Assembly: GCA_022925895.1 (NCBI GenBank)
Contig: JAKSYS010000836.1
Coordinates: forward strand, 1 to 19,975
DNA: 19,975 bases
Reading direction: 5' to 3'
Origin: Fragilaria crotonensis
Taxonomy: Eukaryota; Bacillariophyta; Fragilariophyceae; Fragilariales; Fragilariaceae
This document shows, in pieces, positions 1-8,812 of this stretch; positions within the stretch are counted from its first letter, which is position 1; every line of letters begins with the position of its first letter. Below the pieces are notes generated by a model that was not told the origin of the DNA, searched no databases, and saw only the letters and a program-made list of their open reading frames with translations. The position numbers and the translations under genes are program-made.

Positions 1-453
1 AATCTTTGCCATGATCATTGCTTGATACGTGGCTGGTATTCAATGCCTTCAAAAACACACAACAACGAGAGACCGAGTGTTCACAAAAGAGCTTTTATGC
101 TATTCTGCCGAAGAGTTGATTGATAATTGTTATGACAATCGGGGACGAGCAACTGAAACGCGATCATCGCCAAATGGAGCATCGTATCAAGATGCCTGCA
201 TCAGGGCTGTTGAAAGTGGAAGCCACGCGCCGGTGTTCTCACTCATTTGACTCCAGTCAAGAGACTCAAGAATGCTCATGGTGAAAAGACAAGCTTTAGG
301 TACCAAGGCCGATGTAAAGAGTGTCAAAGAAGACAACTTGGCAATGCAGTGACTGCGGTGACAACGAAAAATAGTGTACCTTTGCGCAAAAAAATGGAAA
401 ACGGTGCTTTTGACCACATTGCTCATAACCATGCACACCTTGATGACTTTTAA
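1..453 (+). pseudogene. piggyBac-like transposase, C-terminal remnant
   Basis: Three overlapping frames read as one broken protein that runs in from the left edge. Frame 2 (29-250) contains 'ELLCYSAEELIDNC' and 'YQDACIRAVESGSHAPV'. Frame 1 (247-453) continues with 'THLTPVKRLKNAHGEK' and 'RYQGRCKECQ'. Frame 3 near 327-371 gives 'KKTTWQCSDCGDNE', and a further frame shows a C...C...H pattern around 375-420. A cysteine-rich zinc-binding tail with two CxxC pairs following an 'S.Y.D.C' stretch is typical of piggyBac-type (DDE_Tnp_1_7) transposases. The catalytic DDD core would lie upstream of the window. At least two frame changes are present. The identification rests on the Cys pattern and on the TTAA-flanked end about 150 bp downstream; another cut-and-paste family remains possible. 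Confidence 0.45.
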
Positions 454-573
454 GCATAGTGTCAATGTTTTAATCATCGTTCATTGGTGTCAACAACATC
501 GTATTGACCATCATGGTCAACTCCATTTTTGAGTAGTGTTCAGTATTTTATCCACGCATTCTCGAAAAAAATG

Positions 574-614
574 GACGGGGTTAATTAAGGCATTTGACGG
601 GGTTAATTAACCCC
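574..614. repeat. Candidate piggyBac-like terminus, doubled GACGGGGTTAATTAA
   Basis: The 15-mer GACGGGGTTAATTAA occurs at 574-588 and again at 596-610, 22 bp apart. The second copy is followed by CCCC, giving a perfect 16-bp palindrome GGGGTTAATTAACCCC at 599-614. PiggyBac elements insert at TTAA and have C/G-rich terminal triplets next to it, so GACGGGG-TTAA fits a 3' end and target site. It lies about 150 bp after the transposase remnant on the expected side. The matching 5' end is outside the window. Confidence 0.4.
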
Positions 615-757
615 AAGACTCCGGGAGGCTAGACACTAGAGATGCGCTTCTCATTCTTCTTGTCGTCTTTTATTGCGTCACAAAGATAACGGTTTAGGTA
701 TCACGCGGCGTGATAACGATTCTTCTTCGCCATATGTATGCTATGTCTCTTGGCGTA

Positions 758-884
758 GTACTACCGGTAGTACACAGATAGCATGACATCGCTGGTGTTC
801 TTGATGAGCAACGAGAGGGACATTTGCTGCATGCTGGTACGGTCATAACAATAATGTGACACTAGTGTCACACTACCGGTAGTA
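758..884. repeat. Palindrome cluster around CTACCGGTAG
   Basis: Two perfect 16-bp palindromes occur: GTACTACCGGTAGTAC at 758-773 and GTGACACTAGTGTCAC at 856-871. The core CTACCGGTAGTA of the first (761-772) recurs at 873-884, so the sites are 112 bp apart. They sit just left of diverged repeat copy A. No function can be assigned; they could be termini of a small element or binding sites. Confidence 0.5.
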
Positions 885-1345
885 GGTTTCGAACAATCCA
901 ATACCGCTCGTATTCGTTGGAAAAATGAAGACAAATTTGAATTCGCCTTTGATTTTGTTTTCAAGATATCTTACCGATTGACTGATACCGGAAACAGCTC
1001 TGCGGCAGCCGCTCCATCATAAATGATTTAACGTGAATTTGTCTCCGCATTTCTTGGTGACAAAGCTGGCATCAACAAGGGCAGTATTTGAGGTCTAAGA
1101 ATGTTGAAGTAAGGCATTCGCATAGGAACCACGTGAGGGTATCAGGTAATCAGGACGACACGTTCGAATTTGTTCATGGTTCAATTAGTTGGGTGTTGAA
1201 GAACAATTACATGGTTTTCTATTCCAGAGCGCAGACTTATGCCGCTCTGCTTCGAAACTCCAGCGTCCGGCTTTTGATGTTCTCATTTTCCTCTGAAAAA
1301 GTGGACATTGTGTATTTACGGTGCTCGCTACGATCGGCATTTGAT

Positions 1346-1380
1346 GAACGCGAACGCGAACGCGAACGCGAACGCGAACG
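1346..1380. repeat. Hexanucleotide microsatellite (GAACGC)n
   Basis: Five full GAACGC units plus GAACG fill 35 bp inside repeat copy A. Copy B lacks it at the matching place, so it expanded after the duplication. It creates artificial Arg/Glu, Arg/Val and Phe/Ala peptides in the six frames. Confidence 0.95.
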
Positions 1381-1943
1381 AGTCGATGTTGTACCAGTAC
1401 TCGGTGCATCTTGATTGTAGTTTGATTTGTATTGGATTAGATATGTAACCCGACTCCGGAAAAGTGCCAGTCATCGCGACCTTCGTTGTCCCAGTCTTTC
1501 TCGAGTAAGAATTCACCAGTCTTCCCATCGCGTTGTGAGGATGGCCTGTCTCCGCCATCATCACTCCTACCACTGAACACCACAATGTTTAACCAGAACG
1601 GACGAATCGCCATGCTAGTGTTAGTCGAGGAAACAAGTATTTCTTGATATCAATCCCTTCGATCGATTGTGATCCAATCGTTTGGTTCATCCCGGACAGC
1701 ATAATGTACTGGTGTAGTAATCATCCGGGTCGTATTGAGAAATTATGTTGAATCGAAGTCAAGCCAGGCTTTCAAGCAAATACGACAGGATAGCAACCAT
1801 GTCATGGTTGGTATCCACCTGGGTGCCTGTCCTTGTCATCATTCAAGGGGATTCGCAGTTACCACTTCCTCGTGGTTTAAATAGATGTCATGGATGAGGT
1901 ACAAGTGTTTGTTCGGGCAAGTCCAAGGCTTGGAGGGAAAGGT

Positions 1944-2357
1944 TCATGAAGCATTCTCTAAAGTCGATGATTGCTGGGAGTCGAGACGCTTCTCCTCGGT
2001 GACCACCCTGGGAAAATGAGTCAGCATTGATTTCATGTCGCAACTATTGCTGTCGAAGAACAAGCACCCGATGTGTGAACTGATTTTGCCAGCATCATGC
2101 ACTGGCGTTTTAGCGAGGATGAAACGCATGTCCAAAGAATAACCACGCATCCTCTTGGCGTCGGTGACTGATGCACAATGAACGCGTAACCCTCTCAAAT
2201 GGCCATCGATGGGAAGAACGCTCTCTAAAGGAGGGAAACGGCATCCTGAGCATTCACGTATTACAATCCCAATCACCGGGATGGTTTCGGAACTCCAGGG
2301 TAAATGATGTGTAGACTCGCCATCATCATCTGTAACAAGACAGTTGCAAGTCAGCAA
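1944..2357 (-). pseudogene. Unrecognised protein fragment, best-preserved part of repeat copy A
   Basis: An open frame of 137 codons on the minus strand includes 'VHCASVTDAKRMRGYS', 'FILAKTPVHDAGKISSH' and 'HFPRVVTEEKRLDSQ'. The last motif is repeated in copy B near 7500-7560 as 'QFPSVVTEEKRLDSQ', with many silent or mild changes, which argues that this frame was once under protein selection. A conserved segment follows on the same strand at about 1410-1560 ('GGDRPSSQRDGKTGEF' in A, 'GGDRPSSQRDGETDEF' in B). I do not recognise the family. Flanking frames are broken, and the start may not be a true one. It may be part of an old transposon gene or a duplicated host gene. Confidence 0.35.
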
Positions 2358-2929
2358 CCCTGAGATTCGCAGCGTACATTCACGTCACAGTGCTACTTAT
2401 AGGCACACATCTCAGGCATCACTCCCACGCAACCGAAGGCTCGATAAATAAAGGATATAGAAATCGGCACAAGGACAATCGTACGGGGACCATTGTACCT
2501 CTGCGATGAAAACTCTCACTGATCGGTCTGCGCGCAGTGCCAATGGCTTCACCAAGTTCGCTTATTCAGAGCGGATCCCTCTTGGGCATTCAGAAGACCT
2601 CCAATTACAGACAAAGGGTATGGTTCGCCTTCGCCGTTCGAGCCTGCGTCTCCCTCCCGTAATCGGAGTACGTCGCATTCTAAATCAACAATGTAGCATG
2701 TTGTTGCTTGAGAAACAGGTCGTTACCGCATGCAATAGTGTACCAGTTATGGTATATCCTCTTACAGTATCTGGGACATGACGTGTACTGGAATCCCTTC
2801 AATTGATGCTGCCGCCCGTCGTTTTGTGGAATGTCTTTGATCATTGATCATTGTCGATGCCTCCTCGGCAGAAGTAAGTCTGGGTCTTCCAACTTGCCGA
2901 TACATGTGGAATTCTGTATGCTACTACTA

Positions 2930-3440
2930 TAAAGGTACTGTACACCTGACTCTGGAGTACTGGCGTACTGTACCTGGTAGTGTGAAAGATCTCCTTTGAC
3001 GGGAAGACATGTCGTCTGTTATACATAACTAGTGGTGCCTCACATTTGATCGAGTGTCTACTACAGGAAACAGGAAACTGGACGTACAGAACCCCAACCT
3101 GGTCGTACTCCGTACCACTACTTTTTCCCTACAGTATGCAGTACCATGGTACCAACGTGAAACTTCATGAAGTACAGTACCAGGTACCTGGTACTTATCA
3201 TGCCAGTATGCAGTTCATCGCACGGTATATTTACAGTAGCATTTGTCAAGCAACCTGTTCACAGCAAATTCAATGAGTATTCCATCCAGTAACTTTGAAT
3301 TCGTACAGTATTGTAGTTCAGTAACGTAACACACTGTCGTTTCAACATAAATTACCGTCCGTTTATGTAACATAGACCTGTAGTACATGTAATCCACGTA
3401 ACAGTGCAACATTTGATCCAGTACCCCAGAGTGGTCATAC
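2930..3440. other. Gene-free stretch dense in GTAC palindromes
   Basis: No supported gene lies here. The tetramer GTAC appears at least a dozen times between 2930 and 3200, far above the roughly one expected. The longest palindrome is 20 bp at 3176-3195 (AGTACCAGGTACCTGGTACT); a 12-bp one, GTACCATGGTAC, lies at 3141-3152. Related CAGTA/GTAAC words continue to about 3420. The pattern resembles a decayed tandem or short-motif expansion. No transposon ends were found. Confidence 0.6.
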
Positions 3441-4071
3441 TCGTAACAGACGGACGGACTCACACACGCACGCACACAATTAATTTATAATATAGTAGGA
3501 TATGCAGTATGTAACATGTAGTCAGAATGTCAGAGGTCAGAGTAGACTTGTACTTCTTCTGATGTAAATTGAAGATTATGATGTACTAATCCAGAGTCCA
3601 GAGTACAACTTTAAGGTGAACACGGACTCTTACGATGATACGATGATCGTCACTATTACACGAAGTCGACTTGCTTCCTACGTCGTAGCAATCTTGATCT
3701 CATGATGTCTTCCAGCAAATCACCCTTCGTCACCACTCACCACTGCTGATCGAGGATGTGCTTTTGCCATCCATGGAACAGATGTCTTGTCCGCCAGTTA
3801 ACAAAGAAATCTCCTACCTCGTGGTACGAGGTACAAATACGTGCCCATGATTCACATTGCAATCTCAGGTTCTTGATATCGCGTTTCTGCTGTACCCTCC
3901 TTGGGATATTGAAGTTTCAGCATGCTGTCATCGTGTTTCTACTCACGACTGTCGTTGTCGTCAGCATTTCCCCGTATTGGTTTACGAGTGATAGGTTTCG
4001 ATGAGTTCTAGGACTAAGAAGAGTTGGTCTCGACGTAGGAAGCACAAGTCGCTGGAATTGATCATGTAGGT
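3441..4071. other. Intergenic, nothing recognised
   Basis: I see no gene-like frame, repeat or RNA here. It is the region downstream of the M11 peptidase gene, whose stop codon is at 4072-4074 on the minus strand, so a polyadenylation site is expected within it. No clear signal stands out. Confidence 0.5.
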
Positions 4072-4560
4072 TTACGAATAGGGAGGTCCGGTCGGCGCTC
4101 GTGCGGGAGATGGAGTGGTCGCTACAGTTGGCACTTGGGTGGGTGCTTCGGTCGGCGCTTGCGTGGACGCCGATGTCGGAGATGGCGTGGGTCGTCTGGT
4201 ACTACTAGGCGCCTGTGTCGGAGATGGCGTGGTTGCTGCGGTCGGCACCGTTGATCCTGCGCGTAAGTGGGTGCTCCCGTCGGCGCCTGCGTGGGAGAAA
4301 GTGTTCGTGATAGTGTCGGTGTCTGTGTGGGAGATAGTGTCGGCGCTTCAGTGGGTGATCCGGTTGGTGCTGTAGTTGGAGCTTGAGTTGGATTGGCAGT
4401 TGCTGGGGCAGGAGTTGTGGGAACAGGCGTCGGCGCTTGAGTGGGTGATAACGTTGGCGCTTGAGTTGGAGCTTGTGTGGGCGATTGGGTGGGTACCTGA
4501 GTCGGTGTACTCGTAGGCGCATTGGTGGGACCCGCCTTTGGCGTGACAAGATCAATTGAA
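4072..4560 (-). repeat. PTQAPT-type Pro/Thr-rich repeat tail of the M11 gene
   Basis: On the minus strand the 3' end of the M11 gene is an irregular array of Pro-Thr-x-(Ala/Ser/Val)-Pro units, such as 'PTQSPTQAPTQAPT'. A one-base frame change near 4256 turns the array into an Arg/His-rich shadow frame, but the P/T pattern resumes in the correct frame down to the stop. The tail is likely a glycosylated, extended spacer or wall-anchoring region; that role is inference. Confidence 0.85.
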
Positions 4561-6076
4561 ACGTTTGCTCTGGATGGGATTGTGTTTGTATCGATCGAGT
4601 TCACAATGATGCGCAACGTGCTTGTGGAACCGTTGAAATTTGGTACCGAGTAAATTCCGTTGCCACTCAGCTTCGCTACAAGATACGACAAGGCATAATT
4701 TAATCCGGTCGCCCGAATGGCGACGAGGACTTCATCGGCACCCTTCTTTGTTCCAGAGTTAATCCCTATCCTTCGATTGAAACTGACATAGGTATCGTTG
4801 ACGCTGCCCTGAATCCGGATGATCATCTTGTCAGTTGGGGCTGCGTTGGCCTTTTCTGCGACCCAACCAAACTGCCAGTCCAGCTGATCCCGCTCGCATT
4901 CGGAAGGTCAACATGATAGTCACTGAACCAACCAAGTTGCCATGTTTTAGGGCCGTTGAAGCACATGGCAGGACTGTCGTCTTCTTTGTAAGAGTATCCC
5001 TGGATAAACGCAGATTATCGTGAGATCAATGTCGGCCAAGAATCGTTGCGCAGGTGAAAATTTCCTTTTAAAAGGGGCTATGCAAGAGCCTTTCCAGATC
5101 TGCCACTTACCATCAAACAAGACTGATCCCGTACGGCTTTGATCCCTCTGAGGAGTGCGCTAGGTTCATGTTGTGGCCTGATATTGTAAATTGACGTAAG
5201 TTGCGACGAAGCTCGAGAGGCGAACTTACAACAACGAAAACAAAACTCACCTAACTCGTGCAGCAGTCCTGACGGGTATCCGCACCATTCGTTGTTGAAG
5301 ACTGACAACCAATGGTTGAGATAGCCATATGCAATCCAACCACCGCTTGTTCCTGGAGGCATGCATACAATGACATGATCAGCGAACTTGGTGAGAGTAC
5401 CAAGCTCTCTCGTAGCTTTGTTGACTGCTGCCCAGGCAATGGGGTTATCCGCCGCACCACTTACGAATGTACTCGGAAGAGAGACGGTATATACGCCATC
5501 TGTGCCAACAATGGTGTTAGATGTTGTCGGCTCAAACTGTAGCTGTCCGTAGGAGCACTGGTTGTACTGTGATTTCAGGTTGAGGACATCTCCAGCGGCT
5601 CCAAAGACGTCGTCTTCAAGCTGTGATTCGCTTGCAGTGGTTGATGCGTCAGCTGCTTGGATTCGAAGGACTAAGACTCTCTTCACAACAGAAGCGAGGT
5701 TTCGATTCCAAGCATCAAATGGACCCAAGCTGCCCGATCCGCTCATCGGGGAACTGCCACGCTTTTTCTTGCGATGTCCAAGCTGCGTGGTGTCAGGTAA
5801 GTCCATCGTGCTGTCATTCGCTTAAACGATCCGGATGTGCGGTTGGCATGGGTTATTTGTGTTCGTATAAACTTACTTTGATAGTTTCGCCAGGTGGAAT
5901 GATGAGTTCGTCCGTGCTGTCATCAATCACCGAGTTTGAAGCAAAGAGAGTGGTCACACCACTCTTGACTGCGTTCTTCCTAGCCCATTTGTTGTCATAC
6001 CTTTCACTTTCACCACAGTGTATTCCGTGGCATTAACGACGTCGGTTGCTTGTAGTTCACATTCCAAGGCTGGTCC
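4072..6076 (-). CDS. Gametolysin-like M11 metallopeptidase with Pro/Thr-rich tail (split gene)
   Basis: A secreted zinc endopeptidase of family M11 is the best reading. Exons on the minus strand are ~6076-5877, 5782-5251, 5177-5111 and 4999-4072. The N-terminal part reads 'ELQATDVVNATEYTVVKVKG'. The second exon carries 'FADHVIVCMPPGTSGGWIAYG' in two halves and ends in LLHELG. Joining the third exon gives HELGHNMNLAHS, the HExxHxxxxxH zinc motif. 'DQSCLM' plus 'GYSYKEDDSPAMCFNG' then forms the Met-turn region. After a beta-rich segment, about 160 residues of PTQAPT-type repeats end at TAA 4072-4074; such tails are common in diatom extracellular proteins. Frame changes are needed near 5985, 5129, 4863 and 4256; the first three sit in C3 runs (G3 on the coding strand). 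The start and signal peptide are not identified, probably in an unseen upstream exon. Confidence 0.8.
5000..5110 (-). other. Intron 3 of the M11 gene
   Basis: On the minus strand the donor is ATG|GTAAGT and the acceptor TTATCCAG|GGATAC, 111 nt. Splicing joins 'CLM' to 'GYSYKED', restoring the expected Met-turn sequence in phase. Confidence 0.75.
5178..5250 (-). other. Intron 2 of the M11 gene, splits the zinc motif
   Basis: Donor TTAG|GTGAGT and acceptor ATATCAG|GCCACAAC, 73 nt. The codon for Gly is split after its first base. Splicing brings HELG and HNMNLAHS together to form HExxHxxxxxH, which is strong evidence for the intron. Confidence 0.85.
5783..5876 (-). other. Intron 1 of the M11 gene
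   Basis: Donor ATCAAA|GTAAGT and acceptor CCACGCAG|CTTGGACATC, 94 nt. Splicing joins 'DELIIPPGETIK' to 'LGHRKKKRGSSP'. The short ATG frame opening at 5806 is intronic and not the true start. Confidence 0.7.
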
Positions 6077-6755
6077 TCGACGTGATGGTCACTATAGTCT
6101 TTGTCAGAGAAAGGGCTACGCATGGATGGTTGCTTGCGCGTCGGTGCTTATTGGTCTGAGTGCCATTGAGCAGCTGAGAACTCGTCTGGAGGTACATTGT
6201 GTTAGTGCATTTGTCATTATCGGCGATGTATATAATAGACCTAATTATAGGGTTTTCACCGTCACCAGTCTTTGGACAAAACCAGTGTGTGTACCCCGCA
6301 TTATCGGCGATGTGATGTGTAGGTTGAGGCATCTTGAATGAAGTTAGCACCCCATCAAGCTGAGCGGCAACATCGCCAAATGTCAGGAGGAATGAGGAAA
6401 GGCGACACGGCCTTCATCGGATGCCAGGAATCTGAATATTATGTGATCGAAGCTCAATTTTGAGAGCTGCGCGTTTCAAAATTCAATGGGCCTGGTCTTT
6501 GATCATGCTACCTTTGTCTGGTACTCGTTTGGATGACTAATCAATCGAGACAAGATTCGAATTATGTGCAATATGACGGCGAATCCTTCCTCGGATTACT
6601 ATTCACAAAGTTCGTATTGGTGTTGAAGAGTAACATGTTCTGCAGTCATAATGTACTCCGAGTTGAGGAGGGTTGATATAATAATAGTCGTATACAACGT
6701 ACCTGGTACATAAGGGATGGAGGTGTGGGTGCTTTGAAAACGAAGTCTAGATTTA
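6077..6755. other. Region upstream of the M11 gene, nothing firmly assigned
   Basis: This should hold the promoter and a first exon with a signal peptide for the minus-strand M11 gene, but I could not find a convincing hydrophobic ATG frame with a splice donor. A 14-bp word CATTATCGGCGATG occurs twice (about 6215 and 6299). A minus-strand frame at 6057-6350 lacks any recognisable motif. The right part, from about 6610, may be a weakly conserved extension of repeat copy B. Confidence 0.4.
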
Positions 6756-8039
6756 GAACAATCTAGTACCGCTCGAAATATGTTCCTTGACAAATTTGAT
6801 GTTGCCTGAGATAAATCTTTTCGGAAATACCAATCGACTGATGCCGGATACACTGGCGCTGTTTGCCCCACCCTACACACTCACATACTGTATATGATTT
6901 AACGCGCTCGTGTTCGCATTTCTTGCTGACAAGTCTGGCATCAACATGGGGCAATATTTGAGATCCATGATTGTTGAAGGCATGAGTTCCGATAGGAACC
7001 ACGTGCGAATGTCAGGCAATCAGAACTACAAGCGCGATCGGATTTGTTCGTAGTTCACCTAATAGTTGGATGTTGAGGTGCAAGCATATGGGTACCTACA
7101 AAAGCGCGCAGGATTATGCCGCTCTGCATCGAACCTCCAACGTCGGGTTTTTAGCGTTCTCGTTTTGTGCGCATGGGGTATTCATCGGTGCTGCTATGGA
7201 CATGAACGAGAACTCGAAGATCTTTACTAATAAGGGCATGTTGATTGTAGGTTGATGAGCATTGGATTCGAGTTGTAAGTTGTAACCCGACTGCGGAAAA
7301 GTGCCACTGTCCATGCCTCATCTCCACCGCGACCCCTGCAGTCGTAGTCTTTCTTGCGTAAGAATTCATCAGTCTCCCCATCTCGTTGTGAGGATGGCCT
7401 GTCTCCGCCCGTAATCACTTGCGCCACTCAACACCAAAATGTGTAACGTGAACGGACGAACCGCCATGGACAGGTTCAGATGAAGCATTATCGGTGATCG
7501 ATGATTCTTGCGAGTCGAGACGCTTCTCCTCCGTGACCACACTGGGGAATTGAGTCAGCGTTGATTATCCACATATCCTCTTGGCCTCGGTGATTCATGC
7601 GCAAGACAAACGGCGTTCTCTGATTGAGGTATATGGCGATATGGCATCCTGATTATTCAAATGTGACAATGCCAATCGCAATCTTACTTGATCCATATAC
7701 GTAGCGCTCCACCAAGTTCCTTTATCCAGTGTGGAGCCCTCTTGAGCATTCGGAAGACCTCCTCATAAAGACAAAGGGTATCGTTCGCCTTCGCCGTGGC
7801 ACGAAAAAGCTCCATGTTCTGATCCTTGGAGCCTGCGTCTCCTTCTCGTCCTCGGAGGACGTCGCATTTCTGACTCAACCCAGTACAGTAGCATTGTGTT
7901 GCATGAGAAACAAATCGTTTCTGGTGCTGTAAACCAGTAATGGTATATACTCTTAGAGTGTCTGGCACATGAGGTGGACGCGATTTTCTACCAATTCATG
8001 ACCACCCGACTTCTTGTGGAGAGACTTCATCATTGATTA
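6756..8039. repeat. Diverged direct repeat, copy B, ends at the MULE
   Basis: This is the shorter partner of copy A at 891-2853, in the same orientation with shared anchors through its whole length. It lacks the (GAACGC)n microsatellite and most of the 1620-2160 part of copy A. Its right end, '..CATTGATTAT', corresponds to the end of copy A near 2853 and coincides with the left tip of the MULE at 8040. It is therefore unclear whether the copy naturally ends there or was cut by the insertion. Confidence 0.75.
7684..7968 (-). pseudogene. Unrecognised protein fragment in repeat copy B
   Basis: A 94-codon minus-strand frame reads 'KCDVLRGREGDAGSKDQ' and then 'TAKANDTLCLYEEVFRMLKR'. Copy A encodes the same peptides near 2560-2700, in broken frames with stops ('ECDVLRLREGDAGSN', 'TAKANHTLCL.LEVF.MPKR'). 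Conservation of the peptide despite nucleotide divergence suggests both are remains of one coding gene, with B the better kept in this part and A better kept at 1944-2357. Family not recognised; the start codon is not established. Confidence 0.35.
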
Positions 8040-8484
8040 TAGGGGAAATTGCAATTTAGTCCATAAATAAGTTTAAAGATTATAAAGTACAATGACCCTC
8101 TATCTAGTTTTGTACGGTATTGCAATATAGTACATTATGATTTCTAAATTGCATTGTAGTACACATCTTTTGGCCATGTTTGCTATCTAGTACATTTGTC
8201 TATTATATAATCCATTTCTCAAATGCAGCGCCTGCCACTCCAAGCTTTCACAGAAGATATCGTACCCCGTCCTGTAGACTAAACAAAAATCAACCATGTT
8301 CACCACGCTTCTTTGGAGCCGTTCTTCGTCATTTATCTTCCCATGATAGCATCGATGGGTGCAAACCATTTCATTCTGATCCTGTCCATCAACCTCAACA
8401 TTGGTCATAATTCACTTAGGTGCAATACTCTTGTCATATTGAATGATATCCATGGTGTGTCAAATTTCCTTGGAAAAACAATTT
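8040..8484. repeat. Left terminal inverted repeat of the MULE
   Basis: It matches the reverse complement of 13045-13487. Two differences were found: C4 at 8265-8268 against G3 at 13260-13262, and A5 at 8474-8478 against T4 at 13051-13054. Base 8040 itself is shared (T/A), so the outer boundary may be 8040 or 8041. The outer 160 bp is AT-rich and carries spaced 15-bp motifs. Confidence 0.95.
8050..8195. promoter_or_regulatory. Four spaced 15-bp motifs in the left TIR, candidate transposase sites
   Basis: Related 15-mers lie at 8050 (TGCAATTTAGTCCAT), 8121 (TGCAATATAGTACAT), 8150 (TGCATTGTAGTACAC) and 8181 (TGCTATCTAGTACAT), all in one orientation. The last three are 29 and 31 bp apart, about three helical turns. 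The mirror set is at 13332-13477 in the right TIR. Spaced subterminal repeats are often transposase binding sites; here that role is inferred. Confidence 0.5.
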
Positions 8485-8812
8485 GTGCGCGCTATCAGTA
8501 CTTGGCCGTATACACTTATGTAGAGGTATACTACGGCGCCTCCTCAATTTCCCTCCACTACTATACATCATCATCCAGCCAAAATCCATCTGACACTCAC
8601 CACTTCAAACAACAAGAAAGAACATTCAGCTCTTTTCCTTTCTTTTGTCCTTTGTCCTACCACGGTCCACCATTGTCGTATTGTCTGATAGGGTACTACC
8701 ATCCAGTAGCTACGTATCGACAAGAAAGCAGCAAAGAACTGTGACAGGCGTGGTGTGACAGGAGTTAAGTGACAGGAGAAGCAATTATTGTATCTTCGCA
8801 CGTGGCCGCCAA
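8485..8812 (+). other. Leader between the left TIR and the Ulp1 gene
   Basis: No protein is supported here. It is pyrimidine-rich and contains the expected place for the promoter and 5' untranslated region of the protease gene. Just before the start codon, the word GTGACAGG recurs at 8741, 8755 and 8769 in a 50-bp stretch, possibly a short tandem motif. The following ATG at 8813 opens the protease frame. Confidence 0.45.

Larger units (their letters stand above)
891..2853. repeat. Diverged direct repeat, copy A
   Basis: This stretch aligns by eye with 6756-8039 in the same orientation. Shared anchors are the start (GAACAATC.A.TACCGCTCG), 'GGAACCACGTG' (1126 and 6997), 'AACCCGACT.CGGAAAAGTGCCA' (1448 and 7286), 'GAGGATGGCCTGTCTCCGCC' (1537 and 7390), 'GAGTCGAGACGCTTCTCCTC' (1978 and 7514), 'AGACAAAGGGTAT.GTTCGCCTTCGCCGT' (2609 and 7769) and a closing 'CATTGAT'. 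Copy A keeps about 700 bp that copy B lacks, mainly between 1620 and 2160. Substitutions and indels are common, so the duplication is old. Minus-strand peptides are conserved between the copies, so the ancestral unit was probably coding. Confidence 0.75.

Noticed and set aside
1088-1414. 108-codon frame with an Arg-Glu repeat
   Set aside because: The repeat is the translated GAACGC microsatellite. The frame is antisense to conserved minus-strand peptides of repeat A and is not kept in copy B.
2506-2781. 91-codon plus-strand frame
   Set aside because: It lies opposite the conserved minus-strand peptides shared by repeat copies A and B; the plus-strand peptides are not conserved equally well.
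4115-4375. Val/Gly-rich plus-strand frame
   Set aside because: It is the antisense reading of the Pro/Thr-rich tail of the M11 gene.
4205-4555. Arg/His/Pro-rich minus-strand frame
   Set aside because: It is a frame-shifted shadow of the same PTQAPT repeat.
8187-8408. 73-codon minus-strand frame in the left TIR and its mirror at 13120-13308
   Set aside because: It is duplicated only because the TIR is duplicated, diverges at the homopolymer indel, and shows no motif. A captured gene fragment is possible but unsupported.
8313-8744. 143-codon plus-strand frame starting in the left TIR
   Set aside because: It is antisense to the previous frame, runs from TIR into unique leader, and its mirror at 13000-13215 ends differently, so it is not a stable gene.
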